A DNA stretch of 64,000 nucleotides from Primula veris (Eukaryota > Streptophyta > Magnoliopsida > Ericales > Primulaceae), in the NCBI GenBank assembly GCA_963682055.1, contig OY821749.1:19976631-20040630 (forward strand), in the 5' to 3' direction. This document shows, piece after piece, positions 34,036 through 44,542 of this stretch. Below the pieces are notes generated by a model that saw nothing but the letters and a program-made list of their open reading frames with translations, was not told where the DNA came from and did no database searches. Every line of letters begins with the position of its first letter. Positions within the stretch are counted from its first letter, which is position 1. The position numbers and the translations under genes were made by a program.

Positions 34036-34151
34036 AGGTTACAGACCAGGAATTTTCTGCACTTTACGACACTGATTTGGCAAAGAAAATGTAAAAATAC
34101 TTAAAAATATATATATAAAGACAATCAAATATATATAAATATATATATATA

Positions 34152-37100
34152 TCACACATCAAACATACCTAACTCTCGGCGAATAAAGCAAAATTGTTCC
34201 TCATTAAGGGGTTTTGTGAAAATATCGGCTAATTGCCTATTTGTGCTTATATATTCAAGTGTAATATCCCCTTTTTGGACATGATCCCGTAAAAAGTGAT
34301 GACGTGAATTAATATGTTTAGTGCGAGAGTGTTGGATCGGATTTTTCGAAAGGTTTATAGCACTAGTATTATCACACAATATAGGTACACTATCAAATGA
34401 TAATTCAAAGTCGTTTAGTTGTTGACGCATCCAAAGGATTTGTGCGCAACAACTACCCGCGGCGACGTATTCCGCCTCCGCCGTGGAAAGCGCAACCGAG
34501 TTTTGTTTCTTACTATGCCAAGAAACTAAAGCGTTTCCTAAGAAATGGCAAGTGCCACTAGTACTCTTTCTATCTAATCGACAACCGGCAAAGTCGGCGT
34601 CGGAATAACCAAGCAATTCAAACGAAGTATCATGCGGATAAAACAATCCTAAATTGCAAGTACCTACAAGAGATCTAAAAATGCGCTTAACGGCTATAAC
34701 ATGCGATTCCTTAGGGCAAGATTGATACCTAGCACACAAGCAAACACTAAACATGATATCGGGTCTACTTGCGGTTAAATATAAGAGGGATCCAATCATA
34801 CCTCTATAGAGCTTTTGGTCCACGCTTTTACCCGATTCATCCTTGTCTAGTTTTGTTGCCGGACTCATCGGAGTTCCTAGCGGCTTTGCATCGCTCATGT
34901 TGAACCTCTTGAGCAAGTCCCTTGTGTATTTGGCTTGATTGACGAAAATTCCGTCCTTTGTTTGTTTGATTTTCAACCCAAGGAAGTAGGTGAGTTCACC
35001 CATCATGCTCATCTCGAATTCACCTTGCATACACTTAGAAAACTCCTCGCACATGCGAGCATTAGTAGCACCGAAAATGATATCATCAACATATATTTGA
35101 ATTAAAAGCATGTCTTTTCCATCCTTTTTAATAAAAAGAGTAGTGTCTAAAGTACCACGAGAAAAACCCTTTTTAATCAAGAATTTACTAAGTCTTTCAT
35201 ACCAAGCCCGGGGTGCTTGTTTTAAACCATAAAGTGCTTTTCGAAGTTTGTACACATGATTAGGAAACTCGTGATTTTCAAAACCGGGTGGTTGTTTTAC
35301 ATAAACTTCCTCATTAATAAAGCCGTTTAAAAATGCACTTTTAACATCCATTTGAAATAATTTAAAACGTTTAAAAGAAGCATAAGCAAGCAACATTCTA
35401 ATGGCTTCTAATCTTGCTACGGGTGCGTAAGTTTCATCGAAATCGATGCCCTCTTCTTGATTATACCCTTGAGCTACTAGTCTAGCTTTATTTCTAATGA
35501 CTACCCCGGATTCATCCATCTTATTGCGAAATATCCATTTCGTACCTATAATGGTTTTCTCACGCGGTCTAGGTACTAATGTCCATACGTTGCTACGCTC
35601 GAATTGATTTAATTCGTCATGCATAGCTAATACCCAACTCTCATCGAGTTCCGCCTCATGAATGTTCTTGGGCTCTAATTGAGACAAGAATGCAAAATGA
35701 TTAACTATATTTCTTAATGATGAACGTGTATGCACTCTTTCTCCCGGGTTACCCAAAATTAAATCTTGCGGATGGTGATTGGCAAAACGCCATTCTTGAG
35801 GCAAATCCTCATGAATATGTACGCTAGATTCTAAGTCTTTTTGAAGTCTCTCTATAGTGACTTCTTCATCAACGGGTTCAACCTCTATGCTAGGCGTTGA
35901 CTTTAAGCTAGATGTAACATGATTCGAAGAAGATGCTTTATGAAAAATATCATCATTAATATTATGAACAATTAAAGGCTTATCAATCGTCGGCATATTC
36001 TCATCAAACGAGACATGTACCGATTCTTCCACCAATAAAGTTCTTTTATTAAAAATACGATAAGCTTTACTCGATATAGCATATCCAACGAAAATTCCTT
36101 CGTCGGACTTAGCATCGAATTTTCCTAGATTATCCTTACCATTATTATGAACATAGCATTTACAACCAAATGCACGTAAATGAGAAATATTTGGTTTTCG
36201 CTCATTCCATAATTCGTAAGGTGTCTTTTTTAATATGGGCCTAATTAAGGCTCTATTTAAAATATAACAAGCGGAATTTACGGCTTCGGCCCAAAAATAC
36301 TTTGGCAAATTATTTTCGCAAAGCATGGTCCGTGCCATTTCCTCTAGGGTTCTATTCTTCCTCTCAACTACCCCATTTTGTTGGGGCGTACGAGGGGCCG
36401 AAAAATTATGATCAATACCATTTTCATCACAAAAAGTTTGAAATGGAGTATTCTCAAATTCCTTACCATGATCGGTTCGGATACTTTTGATCATATAACC
36501 CTTTCGTGTTTGGAGCTTTTTGCAAATGATAGAGAATTCTCTAAATGCTTCATGCTTATGAGTTAAAAACAAGACCCACGTAAAGCGACTAAAATCGTCA
36601 ACCATGACGAAAGCATATGCACGCCCGCCAAGACTAAGTGTCCGGGAGGGGCCAACTAAGTCCATATGAATGAGCTCCAAACAACGAGTAGTAGAAATAA
36701 TATTTTTAGACTTAAACGAAATCTTTGTTTGTTTGCCTAATTGGCAAGCGTGACAAAGTTTGTCCTTTATATAAGGAGTTTTTGGTAAACCTATTACCAA
36801 ATCTTTACTAGAAAGTTTAGCAAGTAAATCAAGACTTGCATGACCAAGTCGTCTATGCCACAACCAACCATTGTCGTTGATAGTAACAAGACACTTGACT
36901 TCATCATCCACCGAACTATTCAAATCAATCATATAGACATTATTTTGTCTTTGACCCATAAGAATAGTTTTATTATCCGAAATACAATGAATAATGCAAT
37001 GCGATTTTTCAAAAATGACTTTGTGACCCAAATCACAAAGTTGACTTATACTAAGCAAGTTATGTTTAAGACCATCAACAAGCAAAACATTATCAATAAT

Positions 37101-37280
37101 GACATTAGATGGTTTGGAGATACTACCAATACCGATGATTTTGCCCTTGCTATTATCCCCGAAGGTCACAAAGCCTCCGTCTTTAGGTGCAAGAGTGGTG
37201 AATTTTGTTTTGTCTCCCGTCATATGTCTTGAGCATCCACTATCTAGGAACCACTTGTCCTCGTTGATTTTTGATCTCAA
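34152..37280 (-). CDS. Copia pol polyprotein (protease, integrase, reverse transcriptase, RNase H)
   Basis: 1042 codons, no stops. Domains in order: aspartic protease with DSG at residues 13-15; integrase zinc site His142/His147/Cys176/Cys179; integrase core with Asp207, Asp270, Glu306; linker; reverse transcriptase with the YVDD box at 730-733; RNase H with DADFAG and [12 protein letters not shown] near residues 910-960. All catalytic residues are present, so the protein could be active. It begins without an ATG after a TAG (37289-37287) in its own frame, and its frame is +1 relative to gag, so translation needs frameshifting, re-initiation or read-through. Acts in cytoplasmic particles, integrase then in the nucleus. 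Confidence 0.95.
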   Translation of the reverse strand: MRSKINEDKWFLDSGCSRHMTGDKTKFTTLAPKDGGFVTFGDNSKGKIIGIGSISKPSNVIIDNVLLVDGLKHNLLSISQLCDLGHKVIFEKSHCIIHCISDNKTILMGQRQNNVYMIDLNSSVDDEVKCLVTINDNGWLWHRRLGHASLDLLAKLSSKDLVIGLPKTPYIKDKLCHACQLGKQTKISFKSKNIISTTRCLELIHMDLVGPSRTLSLGGRAYAFVMVDDFSRFTWVLFLTHKHEAFREFSIICKKLQTRKGYMIKSIRTDHGKEFENTPFQTFCDENGIDHNFSAPRTPQQNGVVERKNRTLEEMARTMLCENNLPKYFWAEAVNSACYILNRALIRPILKKTPYELWNERKPNISHLRAFGCKCYVHNNGKDNLGKFDAKSDEGIFVGYAISSKAYRIFNKRTLLVEESVHVSFDENMPTIDKPLIVHNINDDIFHKASSSNHVTSSLKSTPSIEVEPVDEEVTIERLQKDLESSVHIHEDLPQEWRFANHHPQDLILGNPGERVHTRSSLRNIVNHFAFLSQLEPKNIHEAELDESWVLAMHDELNQFERSNVWTLVPRPREKTIIGTKWIFRNKMDESGVVIRNKARLVAQGYNQEEGIDFDETYAPVARLEAIRMLLAYASFKRFKLFQMDVKSAFLNGFINEEVYVKQPPGFENHEFPNHVYKLRKALYGLKQAPRAWYERLSKFLIKKGFSRGTLDTTLFIKKDGKDMLLIQIYVDDIIFGATNARMCEEFSKCMQGEFEMSMMGELTYFLGLKIKQTKDGIFVNQAKYTRDLLKRFNMSDAKPLGTPMSPATKLDKDESGKSVDQKLYRGMIGSLLYLTASRPDIMFSVCLCARYQSCPKESHVIAVKRIFRSLVGTCNLGLFYPHDTSFELLGYSDADFAGCRLDRKSTSGTCHFLGNALVSWHSKKQNSVALSTAEAEYVAAGSCCAQILWMRQQLNDFELSFDSVPILCDNTSAINLSKNPIQHSRTKHINSRHHFLRDHVQKGDITLEYISTNRQLADIFTKPLNEEQFCFIRRELGMFDV

Positions 37281-37302
37281 GCATACCTACAAGACAAAAC
37301 GA

Positions 37303-38994
37303 TCATTGGTACCCTAATCCATTTTTGGGTCCTTGAGGGTTAGAGTCTCGACCCTTTGGAATCCAAACCAAATCATTTCTACTTACTTTATACCTATTAG
37401 GGCAATATATATAATCCTCATAGTGGTCACTACGGTTGCAAGTCATACATTTTATATGCGAGATAGGTTTAACAAAACGATTATAAACTAAGTTACTTTT
37501 ATATGAATTGTTCTTACGGGAGTAACTTGGGGTTCTATTTTCATTTTTCTCCACTTGTTTGGTGAATAGATTTTTATGCTTAGACGCTAAGAGAGGGTTG
37601 TAACCTACACCGGTTTTATCATATGCGCCTTGTTGAGAAGCTAATATAGTACTTAGCATTTTGCTTCCTTTAGTGAACTTAGAGAGAGTGAGTTCGGCGC
37701 TATCCGCCTTAAGTTTACATGACTTAAGGTCATCAACTAACTTATTATTTTCTAGGGCAAGTTCGGTATTTTTAGTTGCGAGTGTGTCATTTTTCATAGC
37801 TAAATTTTCAAGTTCGTCTTGTAGAGTAATTAGCAATTTTCTAAAAGATTTGTTCTTACCTCTAGCTTTTTCTAAAGATTCTAACACATCATTAATATCA
37901 AGACAATCATCACTAGAAATAGAGGAGTTAGAGGAGTGATAGCTTACTTCCTCGGAATCATCGTCTCTAGCCATGAGACATAGATTTGCGACTTCTTCAT
38001 TGTCGCTATCGGAGCTATCATCATCGCTCCCCCATGCGGCTAAGAATGCCTTCTTGTTTTCCCTTTTCTTGACAAACTTGTCCTTTTTCTTCAAGGGACA
38101 TTTGTTTTGCATATGGCCGGGTTTGTGACATTTGTAGCAAATGATTTCGTCCTTTTTGCTAGATTTTTCGGAAGTCTCTTCCTTATATTCCTTTTTCCGA
38201 AATCGTTGTCCACCCTTCTTTTTCCAACTTAGGAATTTGTTGTAGCGTTTGGCAAAGAGAGCCATCTCATCATCCTCACTAGATGAATCATTTTCGCTAT
38301 TGTCATTTGTTGTGCATTTGAAGGCAATGCCTTTCTTCTTTTTCGAGTCATCCTCATGCTTTCGAGTCGTCATGTCGAGTTCATGAGTGCTTAGGGATCC
38401 AATGAGGTTGTCGAGAGAGAGAGTGTTCATGTCCTTGGCCTCTTGTATGGCCGTCACTTTTGATTCCCACTTCCTTGGAAGACTTCGAAGGATCTTCGTC
38501 ACCATCTCCTTGCTAGAGTATACCTTTTCAAGTCTCTTAAGATCATTAGTAATCTTAGTAAAACGAGTGTACATAGAAGCAATAGACTCGTCATCATCGA
38601 CTTTAAATAATTCATAATCATGAATAAGCATGCTAATTTTAGAGTCCTTAACTTGACTAGTTCCTTCGTGCATAATAGCTAGCTTATCCCACATTTGTTT
38701 AGCGGTGTCACAACCGGAAATCTTATCATATTCACTAGGCGAGAGCGCACAAGTGATAGAAGTCATAGCCCTACAATTTAGGGAAAATGCTAGGCGTTCA
38801 TCGGTGTCTAGTTCCTCTACAAGTTTATCTTCGCCATTTCTTCTAGGCGTTTTATAGCCTTTACTAATACTTATCCATTGGTCTATTTCAAAACCACAAA
38901 GGAAATTTTTCATAAGGTCTCTCCAATAGGGATAGTTAGTACCGTCAAAGAAGGGTGGCCTAGTTATGGATTTTGAGTCGGCGTATGAAGACAT
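37303..38994 (-). CDS. Gag protein of the Sirevirus-like element
   Basis: 563 codons from the ATG at 38994. Residues 15-210 match the plant Copia gag capsid-like domain (TNYPYWRDLM, DKISGCDTAKQMWDKL, LRSLPRKWESKVTAI). A CCHC zinc knuckle, CYKCHKPGHMQNKC, is at 286-299. An acidic Ser/Asp stretch and a heptad-rich coiled coil follow (about 365-440). A second, degenerate Cys-His cluster lies at 516-531. The long C-terminal extension is a mark of Sirevirus gag. The leader from the primer-binding site to the ATG is about 50 bases. Forms the virus-like particle and binds RNA. Its TGA stop lies upstream of the pol ORF. Confidence 0.95.
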   Translation of the reverse strand: MSSYADSKSITRPPFFDGTNYPYWRDLMKNFLCGFEIDQWISISKGYKTPRRNGEDKLVEELDTDERLAFSLNCRAMTSITCALSPSEYDKISGCDTAKQMWDKLAIMHEGTSQVKDSKISMLIHDYELFKVDDDESIASMYTRFTKITNDLKRLEKVYSSKEMVTKILRSLPRKWESKVTAIQEAKDMNTLSLDNLIGSLSTHELDMTTRKHEDDSKKKKGIAFKCTTNDNSENDSSSEDDEMALFAKRYNKFLSWKKKGGQRFRKKEYKEETSEKSSKKDEIICYKCHKPGHMQNKCPLKKKDKFVKKRENKKAFLAAWGSDDDSSDSDNEEVANLCLMARDDDSEEVSYHSSNSSISSDDCLDINDVLESLEKARGKNKSFRKLLITLQDELENLAMKNDTLATKNTELALENNKLVDDLKSCKLKADSAELTLSKFTKGSKMLSTILASQQGAYDKTGVGYNPLLASKHKNLFTKQVEKNENRTPSYSRKNNSYKSNLVYNRFVKPISHIKCMTCNRSDHYEDYIYCPNRYKVSRNDLVWIPKGRDSNPQGPKNGLGYQ

Positions 38995-39043
38995 AGTGGA
39001 TCTTTAAACTATAAAATCGTTAGATTTTTATGAATAGAATAGC

Positions 39044-39059
39044 TAAGCTCTGATACCAA
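39044..39059 (-). promoter_or_regulatory. Primer-binding site of the Sirevirus-like element
   Basis: Minus strand reads TTGGTATCAGAGCTTA just after the 5' LTR; TGGTATCAGAGC pairs with the 3' end of initiator tRNA-Met, the usual Copia primer. Confidence 0.9.
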
Positions 39060-39060
39060 T

Positions 39061-40317
39061 TGTTGGTCCGTAGGAGTCTAAACCTTAGAGGGGGGGGTGA
39101 ATAAGGTTTTCGTACGTTTTTCGCGGAATTAAAACTATGGGTATTTAACTAAGTTAATTAGTGATATTTATAACCTAAACTCTTTTGTTACCAAATTAAC
39201 GCTAAAATGATCTAAGCAAGCAATAAATATAAGCGATAAATGAATATGGAAAGTAAAAGTTAAGGGAAAGAAATAACGCAAGATTTATAGAGGTTCGGCA
39301 AACCGCGCCTACGTCCTCTCCTCGGTATTTTCACTACCGAGTGTTTCACTAAAAATCTTCGTTTCAAGGTTACACCTTAACGAGCTTAATCAACCGATTA
39401 CGCTCCCCCTCACTATATGAGTATCCCGAATAAATGACCTAGAGCTTTTAAGCTACACTTGCTTAAAAGCCTCTACCCAATTCACTCGCTCACTAATGAG
39501 TTTATAAAATACTCTTTTACAAGTTTGATTTCGAATCGCTCACTAACAAATATTATCTCGATGTTTATAAGATTACTATAAGAATATACTCGAGAATATT
39601 TTTGATTACAAGTGAGAAATAAGTAGTATAAGCTTGAAGGATTTTCTTGTAAGAATTGCTTAAAAGTTGTGAATGCTTGGATGAGCTTCTTCAAAGTGTT
39701 TTGGGGCTTTTGTAGAGTCACAAAGGTGCAGCAATAAATTTCAGACCGTTGCTGGTTGGTGAGTTCATTCAATGCTGTTTTTGCAGCAGTTCGCCCCATT
39801 TTCAGGAATAGCTTAAAAGCTGGATTTTGAAATTCTACAGAAACGATCGGTCGTTTCTGAAAAACGATCGGTCGTTTTTCAATTGGACTTACTGGACAAA
39901 ATGTGCACTGAAACGATCGGTCGTTTCAGATTAATGATCGGTCGTTTTTGCTGAGTGCTCACTGGAAGAAATCATCAATAAAACGATCGGTCGTTTTATT
40001 ATGGCGATCGGTCGTTTTTGTCCTATGCTCACTGGAAGGATTTTTCGTATGTATGATCGATCGTTTAGGGTTGATCAGTCGTTTTTTGTTGTTCTGGGTT
40101 ATTTTCGGTTTGCTCGACAAACTTCGAAACCCCGTAACTAATTCGTTCCAACTCCGATTTAGGTTCCGCTTGAACCAATGGCTTCGTAATTACGCATTCA
40201 ATCATTTAAACCCTTTAACACACTCGATAAAAGATTAGTACGCAAAACGAGCTTTTATCATGTTTTACAAATATTGTTATCATCAAAATAATCGATTAGA
40301 AGAAACTACGTTCAACA
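39061..40317 (-). repeat. 5' LTR of the Sirevirus-like element (1257 bp)
   Basis: Near-identical to 30617-31876. On the minus strand starts TGTTGAACG and ends CGGACCAACA next to the primer-binding site. Palindromic motif cluster at 39838-40090. Confidence 0.95.
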
Positions 40318-40322
40318 AGTAC

Positions 40323-43082
40323 TCTTTTAGGCAAGTAGTTGGTGAAATTATGTGGTACACTGTTACCCACTATTTCCAAAAAACCAACTACACCACAAGT
40401 ATTGCCTAAAATTTCATAATTTAAAGTTTGGTCACATTTGTCATAGGAATTTGCTCAAAACACTTTAAATTATTTCGAGAAATTTAGTAAACAGGCAAAC
40501 CATAATCCAAAAGTATGTCCAAATGGAAAAATCATAATCCAAATGGAAAACATAATCCAGATGAGCGAAAAAATGGCTCAATGATTTATCAAAATCAATA
40601 AAGAAAGGTATTAAACTCATTTGAGCCACAAAATCAGGGGTCTCAAGAGTTTCCTTTCAATTAGCTTTAACCACATTAACATCGGTTTTTCCACCTTTAT
40701 AATAGTTGTGAACTATTTAAGGAGTAACCGTGCATGACCTTTGTCTTTATAGCATAGAGTTGGCTCCTTGAGCATCATCTCTTACTTTGTGACAACGGCC
40801 CATATTGTTCCTTTCAATTACTGTCTTGGAGCCACATGTTTTCGATTTTGACGATTGTCTAAAATCTCGCTTGGCTAGGCGATTCATCGGGATCGCGACA
40901 GTTCGGGACAAATAACACTTGTCTCGGTTCTCGATTCGTGGAAAAAAAAATATACACGAAGAGCATTAATATCAGGCAAACAATTCGCCATTGACCCAAT
41001 AGGATTAAAACTACTCACCGGGGTAATTTTCTTATCCAATAACAGATGGGTGATAAAGGAACATGGTGAATATAAATTCACGATACTGCTTATGGAATAC
41101 AATTTCCAATCTAGTATTTTGGTGAAAGATTGCTCCAATATGTCAATTTCAGACATTTGTTCACCATAGACGTCATCACGTCTCAAATGTGGCGGCGGAA
41201 TAAAATCAACGCCTTAGCATTCATCTCGAGAGTAACAACAAACTCGTGTTTTACTCATCAAAGATGGCATCCAAAAAAAAATTTGGGCATCACATTTTCA
41301 CACATCAGGGTGACTAACATGTGGTGATGGAATAACATCAACGTCTAAACAGTCATTTCGCAAGTATGTTTTGCGATTTTTCTCATCATAGATGGCATCC
41401 AACATGTGTTGGGAGTTCTGGATTATTTTTCATATAAAACGACTGGTTTATATGTTTATGGTTTACACAAGCATAAACTTTATTTCGAAACGACAGGTTC
41501 GAAAAATAGTTTTGCTTTTAATGTGAATAGGTTCTCATTGATCGAACGACGGGTCGATACAGAGACACCAATTCGGCGAAACATACATCACTATATAAAC
41601 ACACTCGGGAAAATTATTATTTAGTCAACCCCTTTCGGTAGCTCTACTTGAAAAACGACCAGGAAAGATGGTGAGGGTGGAGGGCACGAATGCCACTTAA
41701 AACCCGACCTCATTAGGATATCGACTTCCGCCTATATCTTTCCTAGACATCGTATCCAAATAGGTGAGCCTATTTAGTGAAGATTCATAATTTTTCCAAC
41801 TTAAATGTGAATATATATGATTTCGCAAATTACCATATTATACATATGTGTACATGGCAATAAATAAATTAGTACATGATTAACTAATATTTTAGATTGT
41901 ACCTGTTTGCATGATTAACATATATATTGCAATATATATTTCCTAATAAGGAAATCAAATTAATCAAGATTATCATCAATCTAGAATTTATTAGTAATTA
42001 CCAATTTACACTAGCAAGATTTAGTCAATATTTTATTATTATATTGCTATATGTGTAAGTTCTATACATAGTAACTAAATCATTCATGTACGTAATATAT
42101 TTTATTTACCAATTTACAATATACACGCAATTTCCATACATGGTAATTTTAACATGCAAACAATCAATATATTTTTAATTACCAATTAATACTATATATG
42201 ATAATTTATTTATTTTTTAACATGCAAAGTGGTTAAATTTACATGGAAACATATCAATTTATTCAATTAACATGCAAATTTTTTTTATTCACTTGCCTTT
42301 TTAATAAATATATATGCATGTGGGTGGATATTTAGTCCGAATATTGACTTTTATAACACATATATACTGTTTTTATACATGTAATATACTACAGGGACTA
42401 TCCGTGTAATTTCAGCAAACTATATATCTATTTACAGCATTATTACAGCTTCAGTCCATAATTTCAGACAAGTTTCAGTTTAGTCTTTTAGTAATTAACA
42501 GCACAATCCACAATTTCCAGCGCCTTATAAACTGGTCCTACTATTTTTATTATGTTACAGATTCAGGACAACAGAGTAATACATATGTATTTATGTCAAT
42601 TTACAAGCATGTTTTATTGAGGATTACACCAAATATTAATTAAGCATGCAATATTATATGTTATCAACCAAGGGTAGTAAAACCAATTTATCATACAGTA
42701 GTTGAATGTTACGTACATATTACAATTGTACCAATTCATGCAATTTAACAATGTTACGTACATATTACAATTGTATCAATTCATGCAATTTAACAGAGGT
42801 TCTGTTATTGTCCTATTTACATACAATTTGTTAATATATTCACTTGGCATAACATACAATGTACGTCCGACAAATCCATAAAATAATACGTGCGATCACA
42901 TATACGGAATAAATTAAGTTTTGAATTCGGTACCTTACGCATGGTATGTTGGTGAAGGTCGATATAGCAAAACCCTAAAAAAAAAACCGGATAAACCTCA
43001 AGCTTTATAAATACTCAATATCCTTGCGTTTACCCAGAATCTCCAATATCCGCGAGCGTATATCCTATTCTCCGCGAGCAAA
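40323..43082 (-). pseudogene. Decayed 5' part of the outer Copia element
   Basis: Lies between the nested insert and the 5' LTR, where gag and the start of pol belong. Only fragmentary frames remain (for example 40884-41186, minus) and I cannot name a motif. From about 41800 rightwards it is very AT-rich, with a phrase around TTACGTACATATTACAATTG repeated at about 42711 and 42755. Confidence 0.45.
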
Positions 43083-43092
43083 GTGCTGATAA
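43083..43092 (-). promoter_or_regulatory. Primer-binding-site-like sequence of the outer Copia element
   Basis: Minus strand TTATCAGCAC, two bases inside the 5' LTR end. Position fits a primer-binding site; pairing with a specific tRNA region was not verified. Confidence 0.5.
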
Positions 43093-43094
43093 CG

Positions 43095-43308
43095 TGTTGT
43101 GAGTCTTATTAACTCAGTTTATATATTATATAGGAGACAGAGAGAGAACATAGAGAGAGGGAACAGTATGTCTTTATTCATCAGAATGTATCAATACAAG
43201 GAGACCCTAACCTTCTTTATATACTAGAGGTTAGGGTTATACAAGCTAGAAAGCCCAACTTAGGCCCACTATGAGTAAGGCCCAATAGTCCAATAATAAC
43301 TTACCACA
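43095..43308 (-). repeat. 5' LTR of the outer Copia element
   Basis: 214 bp, same ends as 26400-26613 with seven differences, three of them clustered at the outer end. Followed by target copy AATAT. Confidence 0.9.
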
Positions 43309-43313
43309 AATAT

Positions 43314-44542
43314 GAGATTTTGAGAATATGATGGGATGATAGTATGTGAAACATGTTACCAGCTAACTTGTTTAGAGTGGGCATTCCGTGTTCAACTATA
43401 TAAATGGCAGATCGACAAGTAATAATGGAGTAATATTTTATGATCAAACCACCTACGTGGCAATGTATGACTCCAAACAAACTGTCGGCAGAAATAACAC
43501 TTTTAATTAACTTATTAAATCTTTATCAAAGAAAAGAAACTTAAATTGTCTATTGCACTGTTGACGAAATAATATTATAAATGCGATGGGTCCTATAAAT
43601 AATATGTTTTGGTGAGCGGGACTATTAGTATAACGGAATAATATGTTATCCCAAATAACATCATTTGTAATAGTAGGGGAGTGGTGTTATTTGTAATTAC
43701 GGGATTACATGTGCTACACTTTCATTATCAGAGGTGTATTTGTAGTACCGGCACTACTAATCCCTTAATCAAACGAGAGCTAATGGTCTCTACAGTAACT
43801 AATTCTTTAAAATGTTAACAAAATTGTTTTTTTCATTTTAGTTTTAAATTTCAATCACTATAATCATGATCAGAGAAAGAGAGATTACAAAAATGAAATC
43901 ATAAAGGAATCGAAATACATATAATGGTTAACTTTCGTACTTGAGACTAATTATATGATGATTATTATGCCCCGTTTGATTGCAGGATTTATACTAGCGA
44001 GACTGCTAATCGGTCCGTATTGTGACTAGGATTCGAAATGAAAGTCAGATTAACAATACAGACATGATTTGACTAATATATAATACAACACTCCGTATGG
44101 TTTAGTAATACTCAAAAAATGCATCATTTGTAGTCATATGCATACTAATAGTCCAATTGCATTTTATCCAATAAAAAACATCAATTACAGGTTCGGTAAT
44201 ACTTCTAATTCAATTCCGACTTTCCAATAATGTAACCAAGCCTTAATGTTTATGACTATCCAAAGCATGTTATAAACCTTAATTGAATTTTAAGAATAAA
44301 TATGGTAACTCAAGTATGTAATTAATTAATTAACCCACCAATAAATGAATAATAACTGACGCTACGCGCCATTTATGTCAATTTTAGTAACTACCATTCT
44401 CCGTGTATGCACAAAAACAATCCAAACCATCGAATCAAATATTAGATATAAAATCATAAAAATATCCTTATCTTGAACGATAATTCAGATCACTGTCTCC
44501 TAAACCCTTTTATTTTTCTCTAACTAAAAAAATCTCATTAAA
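43314..44542 (+). promoter_or_regulatory. Upstream region of the EndoU gene
   Basis: No ORF. AT-rich with a possible MITE relic around 43600-43790 (inverted hints only). The outer Copia element ends 1.2 kb before the ATG, so it may have replaced distal promoter sequence. No clear TATA box assigned. Confidence 0.35.

Larger units (their letters stand above)
30617..40317 (-). mobile_element. Apparently intact Sirevirus-like Ty1/copia retrotransposon
   Basis: Two LTRs (30617-31876 and 39061-40317), TSD AGTAC at 30612-30616 and 40318-40322, primer-binding site, polypurine tract and three long ORFs (gag 38994-37303, pol 37280-34152, extra ORF 33731-32415). Sirevirus (SIRE1/Maximus) assignment rests on a long gag with coiled coil after the zinc knuckle, a third ORF after pol and palindromic repeats in the LTR. 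It sits inside the older Copia element. The LTRs differ by two substitutions and three Gs, so insertion was recent. Confidence 0.93.
26400..43308 (-). mobile_element. Outer, decayed Ty1/copia element (split by a nested Sirevirus)
   Basis: LTRs at 26400-26613 and 43095-43308, each 214 bp, TGTTG..CA ends, 7 differences; 5-bp target duplication AATAT at 26395-26399 and 43309-43313. Minus orientation: the polypurine-type AAATGGGGAG lies next to the left (3') LTR and TTATCAGCAC next to the right (5') LTR. Pol remnants appear on the minus strand at about 29580-29930 (integrase) and 27410-27665 (RNase H). Its own length without the insert is about 7.2 kb. Every frame is broken, so it is dead. Confidence 0.88.

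Noticed and set aside
36302..38617. Plus-strand frames opposite gag-pol
   Set aside because: Shadows of the conserved minus-strand polyprotein.
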